Assembly: GCF_002850745.1 (NCBI RefSeq)
Contig: NZ_KZ559466.1
Location: forward strand, 162,512-226,511
Source of the DNA: Nonomuraea indica
GTDB taxonomy: Bacteria > Actinomycetota > Actinomycetes > Streptosporangiales > Streptosporangiaceae
DNA: 64,000 nt
Direction of reading: 5' to 3'
Shown here one piece after another: positions 8,027 to 17,198 of this stretch (the stretch's first letter is position 1; the number at the start of each line of letters is the position of its first letter). The position numbers were made by a program, and so were the translations under genes. Under the pieces are notes generated by a model. That model ran no database searches and had not been told where the DNA came from. It saw only the letters and a list, made by a program, of their open reading frames with translations.

Positions 8027-8615
8027 CGCCCACGGGCAGGACGTCGAAGTGGACGACCACGCGCCCCAGGGAGGGGTCCGGCTCGCGGCGCGGCTCGCGG
8101 GCCCGCCGGTCGGCCAGGGCGCGATAACGTTCCAGCACCTCGAAGACCTCGTCGCGCATCCGCTCGGTCTCCTGCGCGGTGAGCAGCAGGGACCGGCGGC
8201 CGAGCCCACTGGCCCGGATCCACTCCTCGGGCGTGCTCGCCTCCTCCTCCCTCCAGCGCGCCAGCTCCGCTCCGCGCCGCCGGAGGAGGTCGTCCATCAG
8301 GGTCTCCAGGGCGCTCGCCGCCTCCTCGTCCCCCGGCGGCGTCTCGCCGTAGGAGAAGCCGCCCGACACGATCCGCCAGTACTTCTCCTTGCCCCGGCCC
8401 AGCTCCGGAGCCTCCTCGATCATGCCGTGCCTGGCCAGCTCCCTGAGGTGGTAGCTGGTCGCCCCGGTGTTGTGCCCGAGCAGCCCGGCCAGCCTGGTGG
8501 CCGTGGAGGGGCCGTGCTCCTCCAGCAGCTCGTACAGGCTCAGCCGCAGCGGATGGGCGAACGACTTCAGGGCGTGCGTGTCGAGGGTGCGGGCGGAAAA
8601 GGGCTTGCGTGGCAT
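7992..8615 (-). CDS. ArsR-type winged-helix regulator
   Basis: This 207-residue regulator has an N-terminal winged helix (HPLRLSLYELLEEHGPSTATR at about 20-40, then LGHNTGATSYHLREL as recognition helix) of the ArsR/HTH_20 type. A longer polar C-terminal region of about 110 residues is common in actinomycete members. There are no metal-binding cysteines. ATG 8615 is chosen because the longer start at 8654 would run through a dyad operator. It is divergent from an MFS exporter gene, which it probably represses. Its 3' end overlaps that of the dehydrogenase gene by 35 bp. Confidence 0.9.
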   Translation of the reverse strand: MPRKPFSARTLDTHALKSFAHPLRLSLYELLEEHGPSTATRLAGLLGHNTGATSYHLRELARHGMIEEAPELGRGKEKYWRIVSGGFSYGETPPGDEEAASALETLMDDLLRRRGAELARWREEEASTPEEWIRASGLGRRSLLLTAQETERMRDEVFEVLERYRALADRRAREPRREPDPSLGRVVVHFDVLPVGVTGDGRPAARD

Positions 8616-8617
8616 TC

Positions 8618-8653
8618 TGTGCACACCTATCTTTGCAAAGGAATCTATGCACA
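8618..8653. promoter_or_regulatory. 36-bp dyad operator between the ArsR-type and MFS genes
   Basis: The perfect palindrome CTTTGCAAAG (8631-8640) is flanked at exactly symmetric distance by TGTGCA (8618-8623) and TGCACA (8648-8653). The site lies between the divergent regulator and exporter genes, 3 bp from the regulator ATG, which fits an operator for the adjacent winged-helix protein. Confidence 0.7.
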
Positions 8654-8689
8654 CTTTTCTTTACATATCCTAACCGGAAGGCGGCGACC

Positions 8690-9958
8690 ATGGCAGGTCT
8701 CGGACGGTCGTTCACGTACCTGTGGTCCTCGGCCGCGCTGTCCAACCTCGGCGACGGCGTGCTCAAGGTCGGCGCACCGCTGCTGGCCGTCACGATGACG
8801 CGCTCCCCCGCCCAGGTCGCGATGGTGGGGGCGGCGGCGACACTGCCGTGGCTGCTGCTCGCCCTGCCGGCGGGCGCGGTCGCCGACCGGATGGACCGCC
8901 GACGCGTCATGGCGCTGGCGAACGCCGGCCGCGCCGGCGGGCTCGCGGCGGCCGGCGCCCTGGCCGCGTCCGGCGTGCTCAACCTCTGGCTCATGCTGCT
9001 CGCCGTGCTGGTCGCCGGCGTGGCGGAGGTGTTCGCCGACACGGCCGCGCAGGCGGTCCTGCCGATGACGGTGCCCCCCGACCGCCTGGCGGCGGCCAAC
9101 GGCCGCGTGGTGGGCGCGCAGACGGTCGGCAACGACTTCGCCGGCGCCCCGCTCGCCGGGGTCCTGGTCACGCTCCTGCCCGCCGCCGTCCTCGCCGGCC
9201 CCGCCCTGCTGTACGGCGCCGCCGCGCTGTCCCTGGCGGGCATGCGCGGCCGGTTCCGGGCCACCCGGCCCCCCTCGGCCGGGCGGGGGGCGGGCGCCAT
9301 GCGGCGGGAGATCGGCGAGGCGCTGCGCTACCTGTGGGGGCACCGGTTCCTGCGCACGCTGGCGGTGTCCGCCGGCGTGCTCAACGCCGCCAGCGCGGCC
9401 TACTTCGGCGTGCTCGTGCTGTGGCTGGTCGGCGAGGGGTCGCGGGTCGGCCTGGAGCCCGGCGGCTACGGGCTGATGATGACGGCGCTGGCCGCCGGCG
9501 CCGTCGCCGGCTCGCTGGTCTCGGAGCGCGCCGTCCGCCTGCTCGGCGAGGGCAGGACCCTGGTGGTCATGTGGATGATCAGTGCCCTGCTGTACCTCGT
9601 CCCCGTGCTGCTGCCCGTCGCCTGGCTGCTCTACCCCACCGCCGTCGTGTGGGGCGTGGCCGGCGCCACCGCGAACGTACTCGTGATCTCCACCCGGCAG
9701 CGGCTGATCCCGGCCGAGCTGCTGGGCCGGGTCAACTCCGCCTACCGGCTGATCGGGATGGGCGGGATGCCCGTGGGCGCGGCGCTCGGGGGCGTCGTCG
9801 CCGAGGTGGCCGGGCTGCCCGTCGTGTTCCTGGGCTCCGCGGCGGCCGCCGTCGCCGCCGTCTGCCTCATCTGGCGTGTCGCACCTGTGCGAATTTCGGG
9901 GCCCTTGACCAGCGATCATACAGTTGATCCCACACCCGGATCACTTTCGGCACACTAG
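8690..9958 (+). CDS. MFS exporter (MFS_3/EntS-like)
   Basis: This 422-residue major facilitator with about 12 hydrophobic helices starts at ATG 8690 behind GGAAGG. AVADRMDRRRVMALAN near residue 65 is the loop 2-3 motif A, and the fold resembles the EntS/MFS_3 exporters. It is divergent from an ArsR-type regulator with a dyad operator between them, an arrangement typical of inducible drug or metabolite efflux. The C-terminal 25 residues are polar. The substrate is not predictable. Confidence 0.9.
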   Translation: MAGLGRSFTYLWSSAALSNLGDGVLKVGAPLLAVTMTRSPAQVAMVGAAATLPWLLLALPAGAVADRMDRRRVMALANAGRAGGLAAAGALAASGVLNLWLMLLAVLVAGVAEVFADTAAQAVLPMTVPPDRLAAANGRVVGAQTVGNDFAGAPLAGVLVTLLPAAVLAGPALLYGAAALSLAGMRGRFRATRPPSAGRGAGAMRREIGEALRYLWGHRFLRTLAVSAGVLNAASAAYFGVLVLWLVGEGSRVGLEPGGYGLMMTALAAGAVAGSLVSERAVRLLGEGRTLVVMWMISALLYLVPVLLPVAWLLYPTAVVWGVAGATANVLVISTRQRLIPAELLGRVNSAYRLIGMGGMPVGAALGGVVAEVAGLPVVFLGSAAAAVAAVCLIWRVAPVRISGPLTSDHTVDPTPGSLSAH

Positions 9959-10004
9959 ATCTGTGGTGAGATGACATGATTACCCCGGGCGACGAGGGGA
10001 TGGC

Positions 10005-10811
10005 ATGCGGGAGATCGGCGGACGGTACCTTCTCAACGAGGAGGCCGGTCGTGGGGGTATGGGAGTCGTCTGGCGCGCGTTCGACCAGCTGCTCCACCGT
10101 GAGGTCGCGCTCAAGGAGCTGACGCTCACCGGCGAGGCCGAGATGGTGCGGCGCCGGGTGCTCCGCGAGGCGCGGATGGCCGCCCGGCTCACACATCCCA
10201 ACATCATCACGGTCCACGACCTCATCGAGGAGGGCGGCAAGCTCTGGATCGTGATGGAGTACCTCGACGGGCTGTCCCTGCACCAGCTGCTGTCGCAGGT
10301 GGGCACCCTGCCCGCGCAGTCGGTCGCCGCGATCGGCCAGCACCTGCTGGCCGCGCTGCGCACCGCCCACCAGGCCGGGGTGCTGCACCGCGACGTGAAG
10401 CCCGCCAACGTCATGCTCACCGGCGACCGCGTCGTGCTCACCGACTTCGGCATCGCCACCGCCGAGGGCGACATCCGGATGACCACCTCGCGCCGGCTGC
10501 GCGGCACGCCCGCGTTCATGGCCCCCGAACGCCTGCACGGCGGCCCCGCCAGCAAGGAAGCCGACATGTGGTCGTTCGGCGCCACCCTCTACAGCGCCGT
10601 GGAAGGCCAGCCGCCCTACCCCGGCCAGGACGCGGCGACCGTGCTCGCCATGGCCCGCAGCGGCGGCTACCCGACGCCGCGCCGCGCCGGGGTGATGCGC
10701 CCGCTCATCGAGGGCCTGCTGCACCCCGACCCGGTGCGCCGCTTCACCCTGGAGCAGACCGCGGGGCTGCTGGCGGGCATGCGCGCCAGCAGCTACCAGG
10801 CCGCGATCTAG
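10005..10811 (+). CDS. Soluble serine/threonine protein kinase
   Basis: This 268-residue Hanks-type kinase is reduced to the catalytic domain. It has the glycine loop GRGGMGVV (15-22), Lys37, HRDVKPAN (128-135), DFG (147-149) and APE (173-175), so it should be active. It has no transmembrane segment and no PASTA, lipoprotein or other sensor domain, unlike PknB. The C-terminus is residual helix only. The neighbours (MFS gene upstream, convergent plsC) give no clear pathway. Confidence 0.93.
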   Translation: MREIGGRYLLNEEAGRGGMGVVWRAFDQLLHREVALKELTLTGEAEMVRRRVLREARMAARLTHPNIITVHDLIEEGGKLWIVMEYLDGLSLHQLLSQVGTLPAQSVAAIGQHLLAALRTAHQAGVLHRDVKPANVMLTGDRVVLTDFGIATAEGDIRMTTSRRLRGTPAFMAPERLHGGPASKEADMWSFGATLYSAVEGQPPYPGQDAATVLAMARSGGYPTPRRAGVMRPLIEGLLHPDPVRRFTLEQTAGLLAGMRASSYQAAI

Positions 10812-10816
10812 CCCCC

Positions 10817-11581
10817 TTACAGGTCGCCGGCCCCGGCCTGCCGCTTCGCGCGGGCCTCGGCCTCGGCGGCGTCCATGGCGGCGGCCTCCTCCGGTGTCGG
10901 CGCCGTGCCGCCCAGGTGGGCGGGCTGCCACCAGACGCCGGGCGGGATCTCCGGGTAGGTCCGCTGCGCCCGGTCCACCAGCGCCGTCAGCCGCTCGTGC
11001 AGGTCGGTCGTGTGCTTGTCGACGTCCTCGCCGCGCTTGGGATGCATGGGCTCGCCCACGATGATCGTGATGGGCACGTGCCGCTGCGTCAGCGCCTTCG
11101 GCCTGCCCTTGGTCCACAGCCGCTGGCTGCCCCACAGCGCCACCGGGATGATCGGGGTGTTGGTGGCCTGCGCCATGCGGATGGCGCCGTTCTTGATCTC
11201 CTTGACCGTGAAGGACCGGCTGATCGTGGCCTCGGCGAAGACGCCCACCACCTCGCCGGCCTTCAGCATCCGCAGCGCCGTCGCGTACGAGCCCGCCCCG
11301 GCGCCCCGGTCGACCGGGATGTGCTTCATGCCGCGCATCAGCGGCCCCGAGACGCGGTGGTCGAAGACGTCCTGCTTGGCCATGAAGCGCACCAGGCGCC
11401 GGGCGGGCAGCGCGGCGAACCCCGCGAAGATGAAGTCGAGGTAGCTGATGTGGTTGCTCACCAGCACCGCTCCCCCGGTCCGCGGCACGTGCTCGGTCCC
11501 CTCGAGATGGAAGCGGTAGTCGAGCACGCGAAAGAGGGTCCGCGCGGCGGCGATCACCGGCGGGTACACGATCTCAGCCAT
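10817..11581 (-). CDS. 1-acyl-sn-glycerol-3-phosphate acyltransferase family protein
   Basis: This 254-residue PlsC-family acyltransferase would transfer acyl groups to lysophosphatidate or a similar lipid acceptor at the membrane. NHISYLD near residue 41 is the catalytic HX4D motif, and VPVALWG near residue 135 is block IV. The substrate-binding block usually reading EGT is EAT here (VFAEATISRS, near residue 104), an unusual but conservative change. The N-terminal hydrophobicity is weak, and the last 35 residues are Ala/Glu-rich. ATG 11581 is used. It lies 109 bp from the divergent dhaK gene. Confidence 0.88.
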   Translation of the reverse strand: MAEIVYPPVIAAARTLFRVLDYRFHLEGTEHVPRTGGAVLVSNHISYLDFIFAGFAALPARRLVRFMAKQDVFDHRVSGPLMRGMKHIPVDRGAGAGSYATALRMLKAGEVVGVFAEATISRSFTVKEIKNGAIRMAQATNTPIIPVALWGSQRLWTKGRPKALTQRHVPITIIVGEPMHPKRGEDVDKHTTDLHERLTALVDRAQRTYPEIPPGVWWQPAHLGGTAPTPEEAAAMDAAEAEARAKRQAGAGDL

Positions 11582-11690
11582 GTGCTGAAGGTAGCCTAGG
11601 TCGCGCCGTGCTGGGCAGTCCGGCCGTTCCGCCGACCTCGCCTTCCCTGTCCGGACGAGGCTTGCGAACCGGCCGGAAGGGGCAGATGTT

Positions 11691-12676
11691 GTGACCATGA
11701 AGAAGCTCATCAACACGGCGCAGTCCGTGGTCGAGGACGCCTTGAGCGGCATGGCGGCGGCCCACCCGTCGCTGCGGGTGCGTGAGCGGGTCGTCTACCG
11801 CGCGTCGGGGCCGCGCGCGGGCAAGGTCGGGCTGGTCTCCGGCGGCGGGTCCGGGCACGAGCCGCTGCACGCCGGGTTCGTCGGGTACGGCATGCTGGAC
11901 GCCGCGTGTCCCGGTGAGGTCTTCACCTCTCCCGTGCCCGACCAGATCATCGAGGCCACCCGGGCGGTCGACGGCGGCGCGGGGGTGCTGCACATCGTCA
12001 AGAACTACACCGGCGACGTGCTCAACTTCGAGCTGGCCGCCGAGCTGTGCGACGACGTCCAGGTGGCGAGCGTGCTGGTCGACGACGACGTGGCCGTCGA
12101 GGACTCCCTCTACACCGCGGGCCGGCGCGGCACCGGCGCGACCCTGTTCGTGGAGAAGATCGCCGGCGCGCTCGCCGAGCAGGGGGCGCCGCTGGCCGAG
12201 GTGGCGCGCGTGGCGGCCGACGTGGACGAGCGCAGCCGCTCCTTCGGCATCGCGCTGACCTCGTGCACGACTCCGGCGGCCGGCAAGCCGACGTTCGAGT
12301 TGCCGGACACTCAGGTGGAGCTGGGGATCGGCATCCACGGTGAGCCGGGACGCAGGCGGGTGCCGATGGCCTCGGCGCGTGAGCTGGCCGCGGTCGCCAT
12401 GGAGGCCGTCCACGGCGACCTGCCGCTCACGGGCGACCTGCTCGTGATGGTCAACGGCATGGGCGGCACCCCGCTGATGGAGCTGTACGTGGTGTTCGCC
12501 GAGGTGGAGGCGTTCATCCGCGGCAAGGGGGCGCGGGTGAGCCGGTCGCTGGTGGGCAACTACGTGACGAGCCTCGACATGCAGGGCTTCTCCGTCACGG
12601 TGTGCCGGCTGGACGGCGAGCTGACCCGCCTGTGGGACGCGCCCGTCGACACGCCCGGACTGCGCTGGGGGCGCTG

Positions 12677-12677
<1 letters not shown>
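11691..12677 (+). CDS. dhaK: Dihydroxyacetone kinase subunit DhaK
   Basis: This 328-residue substrate-binding subunit of the PTS-dependent dihydroxyacetone kinase holds dihydroxyacetone as a hemiaminal on a histidine. That histidine is H216 in GIGIHGEPG. The GGGSGHEPLH block at 51-60 is also characteristic. A GTG at 11691 is preferred over the in-frame ATG at 11697, because the upstream GGAAGGGG ends 8 bases before GTG but 14 before ATG. It heads a tight operon: its TGA overlaps the dhaL ATG by one base. The product dihydroxyacetone phosphate enters glycolysis. Confidence 0.95.
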
Positions 12678-13317
<640 letters not shown>

Positions 13318-13318
<1 letters not shown>

Positions 13319-13695
13319 TGGTCGGGATCGTGCTGGTGTCGCACAGCGCCGGGCTGGCCGCGGAGACCGCCGCGCTGGCCCGGAGCATCGCCGGCGACGA
13401 CGTGCCCGTCGCGGCGGCCGGCGGCACCGGGGACGGCGGGCTCGGCGCCAGCGTCGACCTCGTCGAGCAGGCGATCCGCGCGGCCGACCAGGGCGACGGC
13501 GTGCTGCTCGTGGCCGACCTCGGCAGCTCGGTGCTGACGGCCCGGCTGGTGGAGGAGCCGGGCCGGGTCGTGCTGGCCGACGTGCCGTTCGTGGAGGGCA
13601 CGATCGCCGCCGCGGTGACGGCGGGCGCGGGAGCGCCGCTGGGCCAGGTGCTCGCCGCCGCCGACGAGGCCCGGGGCTTCCGCAAGTGCACCTGA
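13318..13695 (+). CDS. dhaM: DhaM-like PTS EIIA phosphocarrier
   Basis: This 125-residue protein consists only of the EIIA-mannose-type domain of DhaM. The phospho-accepting histidine is H9 in IVLVSHSAGLA. GGTGDGGLGAS and LVADLGSSVLT are further domain landmarks. The HPr and EI-like domains fused in some enteric DhaM proteins are absent, as is usual in Gram-positive bacteria, so phosphate must come from general EI and HPr encoded elsewhere. It is the last gene of the coupled dhaKLM operon. Confidence 0.93.
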
Positions 13696-13701
13696 CGCCC
13701 C

Positions 13702-15363
13702 TCAGTGGCCCTTGAACGCCTCCTCCAGCCACCAGGACGGGCGGTCACGGGTGACCTTGGCGTGCACCAGCAGGGGCCGGTCACGCGGACCCCTGAGCCA
13801 GGCGGCGACCCCGGCCACCTCCTCCGGGCGCGTGACGGTCACCGCGTCGAAGCCGTGGCCGCGGGCGATGGCCGCGAGGTCCGCCGGCGGGAAGCGCACC
13901 AGGTCGAGCGGGTGCCCGTGCGGGCCGAAGTGGTGCACCTCCGCGCCGTACGCCTCGTCGTCGTAGACCACGACCACCATCGGCAGGCCCAGCCGGACGA
14001 CGGTCTCCAGCTCCGCGGCGCTCATCAGCGCCCCGCCGTCGCCGAGGGCGGCCACCGGCAGCCGGTCGGGGCGGGCCACGGCCGCGCCGATCGCGGTGGC
14101 CAGGCCGAGGCCGATCGACTGGAACGCCTGGGTGAAGCAGAAGCCCTGCTCGTCGGGCACGTCGAGGAACATCGACGGGTAGCCCATGAAGTTGCCCGAG
14201 TCGACGGCCACGATCCGCTCGACGGGCAGCAGGTCGTCCAGGGCGATGGTGAGGGTTCTCGGGTCGATCCGCCCGCCGCCGCTCTCGTCGGCGTACGGCA
14301 CGTCGCGCCACCGGCCCTCCGCCGAGATCCGCCGGGCCAGCTCGGGTGTCCGCCGGCCGGGCCGGGGGCCTGCCTCCAGGGCGCCGGCGACCGCGCGGGC
14401 CGTGGCGGCGCTGTCGCCCACGACCCCCAGCGCGACCTGCCGGTGCGCCCCGATGGCCGGCTCCTCCAGGTCCACCTGGACGACCGTGGCCCGCTCGCCG
14501 ATCAGGGTGCCGTGGCGGGTGGTCCACATGTTCAGCGCGCAGCCCCAGCCGACCACCAGGTCGGCGGCGCGGATCAGCTCGGCGGCCAGCGGCGTGGCGA
14601 ACCCGCCGCTCACGTCGAGGTCCCACGGGCTGCCGCGGAACAGGCCGCGCGCGACGGCCGAGGTGGCGAGCAGCGCGCCGGTGCGGCCGGCCAGGTCCTC
14701 CAGCTCGCGGCGCGCGTGCCGGGCGCCGCGCCCCGCGACGAACACCGGGCTGCGCGCGCCGTCCAGCAGCCGCGCCAGCCGGGCGACGTCCGCCTCCGCC
14801 GGCGGCGCCTGGCCGGACGCTGCGTCGACCGGGTGCTCCTCGACGCGGCCGAGGTCGTCGCCGGGCTCCTCGCGCGGCTCGACCGGGGCGGCCTGGACGT
14901 CGAGGGGCAGGTTGAGCAGCACCGTGCGCCGCTCGTGCCGGGCGGTGCGGAACGCGGCTGCGGTGTCCTCGGCCGCGTCGGCGGCCGAGGTGACGCGCAT
15001 GGGCACCGCCCCGACCGCGCGGGCCAGGGCGTCCTGGTCCACGTGGAAGTTGGAGCGGGCGTCGGTCGCCTCCCCGGCGAGGACGACGAGCGGCGTACGG
15101 CTCTTGGCCGCCTCGGCGAGTCCGGTCATGGCGTTGGTGAGTCCGGGCCCCTGGTGCACCGACAGGACGGCCACCGTGCCGCTGACCCTGGCGTACGCGT
15201 CGGCCATGGTCGCCGCGCCGCCCTCGTGCCGCGCGGCGACGAAGCGTGCGCCGTGCGCCACGAGGGCGTTGGTGACGTGGAAGTTGCCGCTGCCCACCAC
15301 GCCGAACACGCCCCGCACGCCCAGCGCGGCCAGGGTCCGCCCGACGGTCTCGGCCACGTTCAT
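13702..15363 (-). CDS. Thiamine diphosphate-dependent enzyme (acetolactate synthase/decarboxylase-like)
   Basis: This 553-residue ThDP enzyme has the usual three-domain plan: pyrimidine-binding domain 1-165, central Rossmann-like domain about 190-330, and pyrophosphate-binding domain 360-540. Glu45 in ARHEGGAATMADAYAR is the cofactor-activating glutamate. GDGGAL near 438 begins the ThDP motif, which ends in DDEAYG instead of the usual NN, a variant also seen in uncharacterised actinobacterial relatives. It lies 16 bp downstream of a cyclase-family metallohydrolase gene, so it probably acts on the acid that enzyme releases. A 2-keto acid decarboxylase is a better guess than true acetolactate synthase, as no regulatory subunit gene is present. 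Confidence 0.85.
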   Translation of the reverse strand: MNVAETVGRTLAALGVRGVFGVVGSGNFHVTNALVAHGARFVAARHEGGAATMADAYARVSGTVAVLSVHQGPGLTNAMTGLAEAAKSRTPLVVLAGEATDARSNFHVDQDALARAVGAVPMRVTSAADAAEDTAAAFRTARHERRTVLLNLPLDVQAAPVEPREEPGDDLGRVEEHPVDAASGQAPPAEADVARLARLLDGARSPVFVAGRGARHARRELEDLAGRTGALLATSAVARGLFRGSPWDLDVSGGFATPLAAELIRAADLVVGWGCALNMWTTRHGTLIGERATVVQVDLEEPAIGAHRQVALGVVGDSAATARAVAGALEAGPRPGRRTPELARRISAEGRWRDVPYADESGGGRIDPRTLTIALDDLLPVERIVAVDSGNFMGYPSMFLDVPDEQGFCFTQAFQSIGLGLATAIGAAVARPDRLPVAALGDGGALMSAAELETVVRLGLPMVVVVYDDEAYGAEVHHFGPHGHPLDLVRFPPADLAAIARGHGFDAVTVTRPEEVAGVAAWLRGPRDRPLLVHAKVTRDRPSWWLEEAFKGH

Positions 15364-15379
15364 CGCGACGCCCCCGCTC

Positions 15380-16153
15380 CTACCGCTCCACCAGGGCGAG
15401 CACGCGGACCGGGCTGCCGGAGCCGCCGACGATGGGCAGCGGCGGGGCGAGCACCACCGCGCCGGACGCCGGCAGGCGGTCGAGGTTGCGCAGCTGGGTC
15501 AGGCCGTACTTGCCGGCGCCCAGCAGGAACGAGTGACACGGGAAGGCCGGCTCGAAGGAGTGCGCGGCGCCCGCGTCCGTGCCGACCGTCTCGACGCCGA
15601 GCCCGATGATGGGCGTCTCCTCGGCCAGCCAGCGGGCGCACTCGACGGAGACCCCCGGCGTGTGCGGGCCGGTCTCGTCGGCGTTCAGGAACGCCTCCTG
15701 GTCGCCCGACCTGGTGTCCCAGCCGGTGCGGTAGAGCAGCCAGCCGCCGTCGGGCAGCGGCCCGTGGGTCCGCTCCCACTCCTTGACGTGGTCGATCTGG
15801 AGGAGGAAGTCGGCATCCTTGCCCGCCTCGGCCGCGAAGTCGAGCACGACGGCCGGGGCGAGCAGGCTGGCGGGCGGCACCTGCGAGACGTCCTGGCCGT
15901 CGCGGGCCGTCACCCAGTGGACGGGGGCGTCGAAGTGGGTGCCGGTGTGCTCGCCGGTGTGGATGTCGTTCCAGTACCAGGCGGGGCCGCGGTCGTCGTA
16001 ACGGCTGATCTCCTCCAGCCGGAACGGGATCGTGTTGCCGAACGGCTCCGGCAGCCGGAGGATCGGGGTCCGCGACGACAGGGGCGCCGTCAGGTCGATC
16101 ACCTCGATCGCGCCGTCACGCACGCTCTGGACGAGGCTCCGCAGCACCGACAT
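15380..16153 (-). CDS. Cyclase-family metal-dependent hydrolase
   Basis: This 257-residue hydrolase belongs to the cyclase family (kynurenine formamidase, isatin hydrolase and polyketide-related members). The metal motif HxGTHxDxPxH is intact at residues 69-79. It starts at ATG 16153 behind GGAGGATGAC and is the first gene of a two-gene operon with the ThDP enzyme. Cyclic amide or N-formyl substrates are typical of the family. Pairing with a ThDP enzyme would suit an enzyme opening a ring to a 2-keto acid, such as isatin to isatinate, but this is inference. Confidence 0.85.
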   Translation of the reverse strand: MSVLRSLVQSVRDGAIEVIDLTAPLSSRTPILRLPEPFGNTIPFRLEEISRYDDRGPAWYWNDIHTGEHTGTHFDAPVHWVTARDGQDVSQVPPASLLAPAVVLDFAAEAGKDADFLLQIDHVKEWERTHGPLPDGGWLLYRTGWDTRSGDQEAFLNADETGPHTPGVSVECARWLAEETPIIGLGVETVGTDAGAAHSFEPAFPCHSFLLGAGKYGLTQLRNLDRLPASGAVVLAPPLPIVGGSGSPVRVLALVER

Positions 16154-16222
16154 GTCATCCTCCTCGATGGCCCTGGACGCATCCTCCTACGCCGGCGCCG
16201 GGCGCCGCCAGACGTCAGGCGT

Positions 16223-17143
16223 TCACTTGCCCCGGCACGGCGTCCGCTTGGCGTCGAGGTCCCAGTTCTTCACCAGCGAGTTGAAGTTCTGGGCGTTCGA
16301 GCGGGCGCAGAAGCGGGAGGCGGGCAGCTCGTACTCCACCTGGAACACCGCCTTGCCGGCCTTGACGAACTGGTCGTAGCCGTAGTCCTCGTTCTGCGCG
16401 GTGGTGCACTCGTCGTGGGACCAGCACTCCTCGTTCAGCGCGAAGTCGTAGTACGGCAGGAGCTGGGGGATCTGCTCGACGTCGTTCTTCAGCGCGATCG
16501 ACATGCCGCGCTCGTGCGCCTCGTTGGCCAGCCAGACGTTGTAGGCGAGCTGGTCGGCCCCGGTCAGCGGGAAGCCCGTGTCGTTGGTGAAGCCGTCGAT
16601 GAGGTCCGGCTCCACCGCGTCGAACCCGGCCTTGTCGCACATGTCGAGCCGGGCTTCCATGATCTTGCCGAGCTGGCCCTTGTACTGCCTGATGTCGAGC
16701 CAGCGCTCGCCCGGCCAGCCCTCCACCTTCTTGCCGAGGACGGAGGCGGGGAAGCTCTTGGCGTCCGGGCGCCAGTCCTCGTAGGAGCCCGCGCTGATGT
16801 AGCAGACCACGCCCCGGCCGGGCTTGGCGGCCTTGAGCGCCTTGACGACGGCGCCGTCCCGCGCCTCGAAGCCGTCGATGTCGTACATCTGCACGTCGAG
16901 GAACGGCTTGGTGGGCGGGGCGGCGAGCTGCCACTGCCAGCTGGTGTTGAGCGCGGGCCGCCAGCAGCCCTTGCACGGCACCGGGGCGGGCAACGCGGCT
17001 GCCGCGCTGTTCGCGGCAGTTTGTACCGCTTCTGCTGCTCTGAGGGTCTGTGTCGATTCGGCCTGCGCGGCCTGGGCCGGTGCGGGCACGAGGGCGGTGA
17101 GAAGGGCGGCGGCCGTGACCGCCGCCGAGAAGATCTTGTACAC
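16223..17143 (-). CDS. Secreted GH114-like glycosidase (endo-alpha-1,4-polygalactosaminidase family)
   Basis: This 306-residue secreted protein is related to GH114, which cleaves alpha-1,4-galactosaminan exopolysaccharides. GTG 17143 is chosen because GGAAGG lies nine bases upstream; TTG 17152 would be too close. A Sec signal runs MYKIFSAAVTAAALLTALVP, with likely cleavage after AQA. The mature part has a TIM-barrel pattern with CYISAGSYEDWRPD, GFDAVEPDLIDGF and NEECWSHDEC, which carry the acidic residues expected in the active site. Four or more cysteines could form disulfides. A role in degrading or remodelling biofilm polysaccharide is likely. Confidence 0.82.
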   Translation of the reverse strand: MYKIFSAAVTAAALLTALVPAPAQAAQAESTQTLRAAEAVQTAANSAAAALPAPVPCKGCWRPALNTSWQWQLAAPPTKPFLDVQMYDIDGFEARDGAVVKALKAAKPGRGVVCYISAGSYEDWRPDAKSFPASVLGKKVEGWPGERWLDIRQYKGQLGKIMEARLDMCDKAGFDAVEPDLIDGFTNDTGFPLTGADQLAYNVWLANEAHERGMSIALKNDVEQIPQLLPYYDFALNEECWSHDECTTAQNEDYGYDQFVKAGKAVFQVEYELPASRFCARSNAQNFNSLVKNWDLDAKRTPCRGK

Positions 17144-17198
17144 GAGGGGCAACCTTCCCGCGTCCCCCGGCCCGTTTCAAGCGATTCGGGAAGATCTG

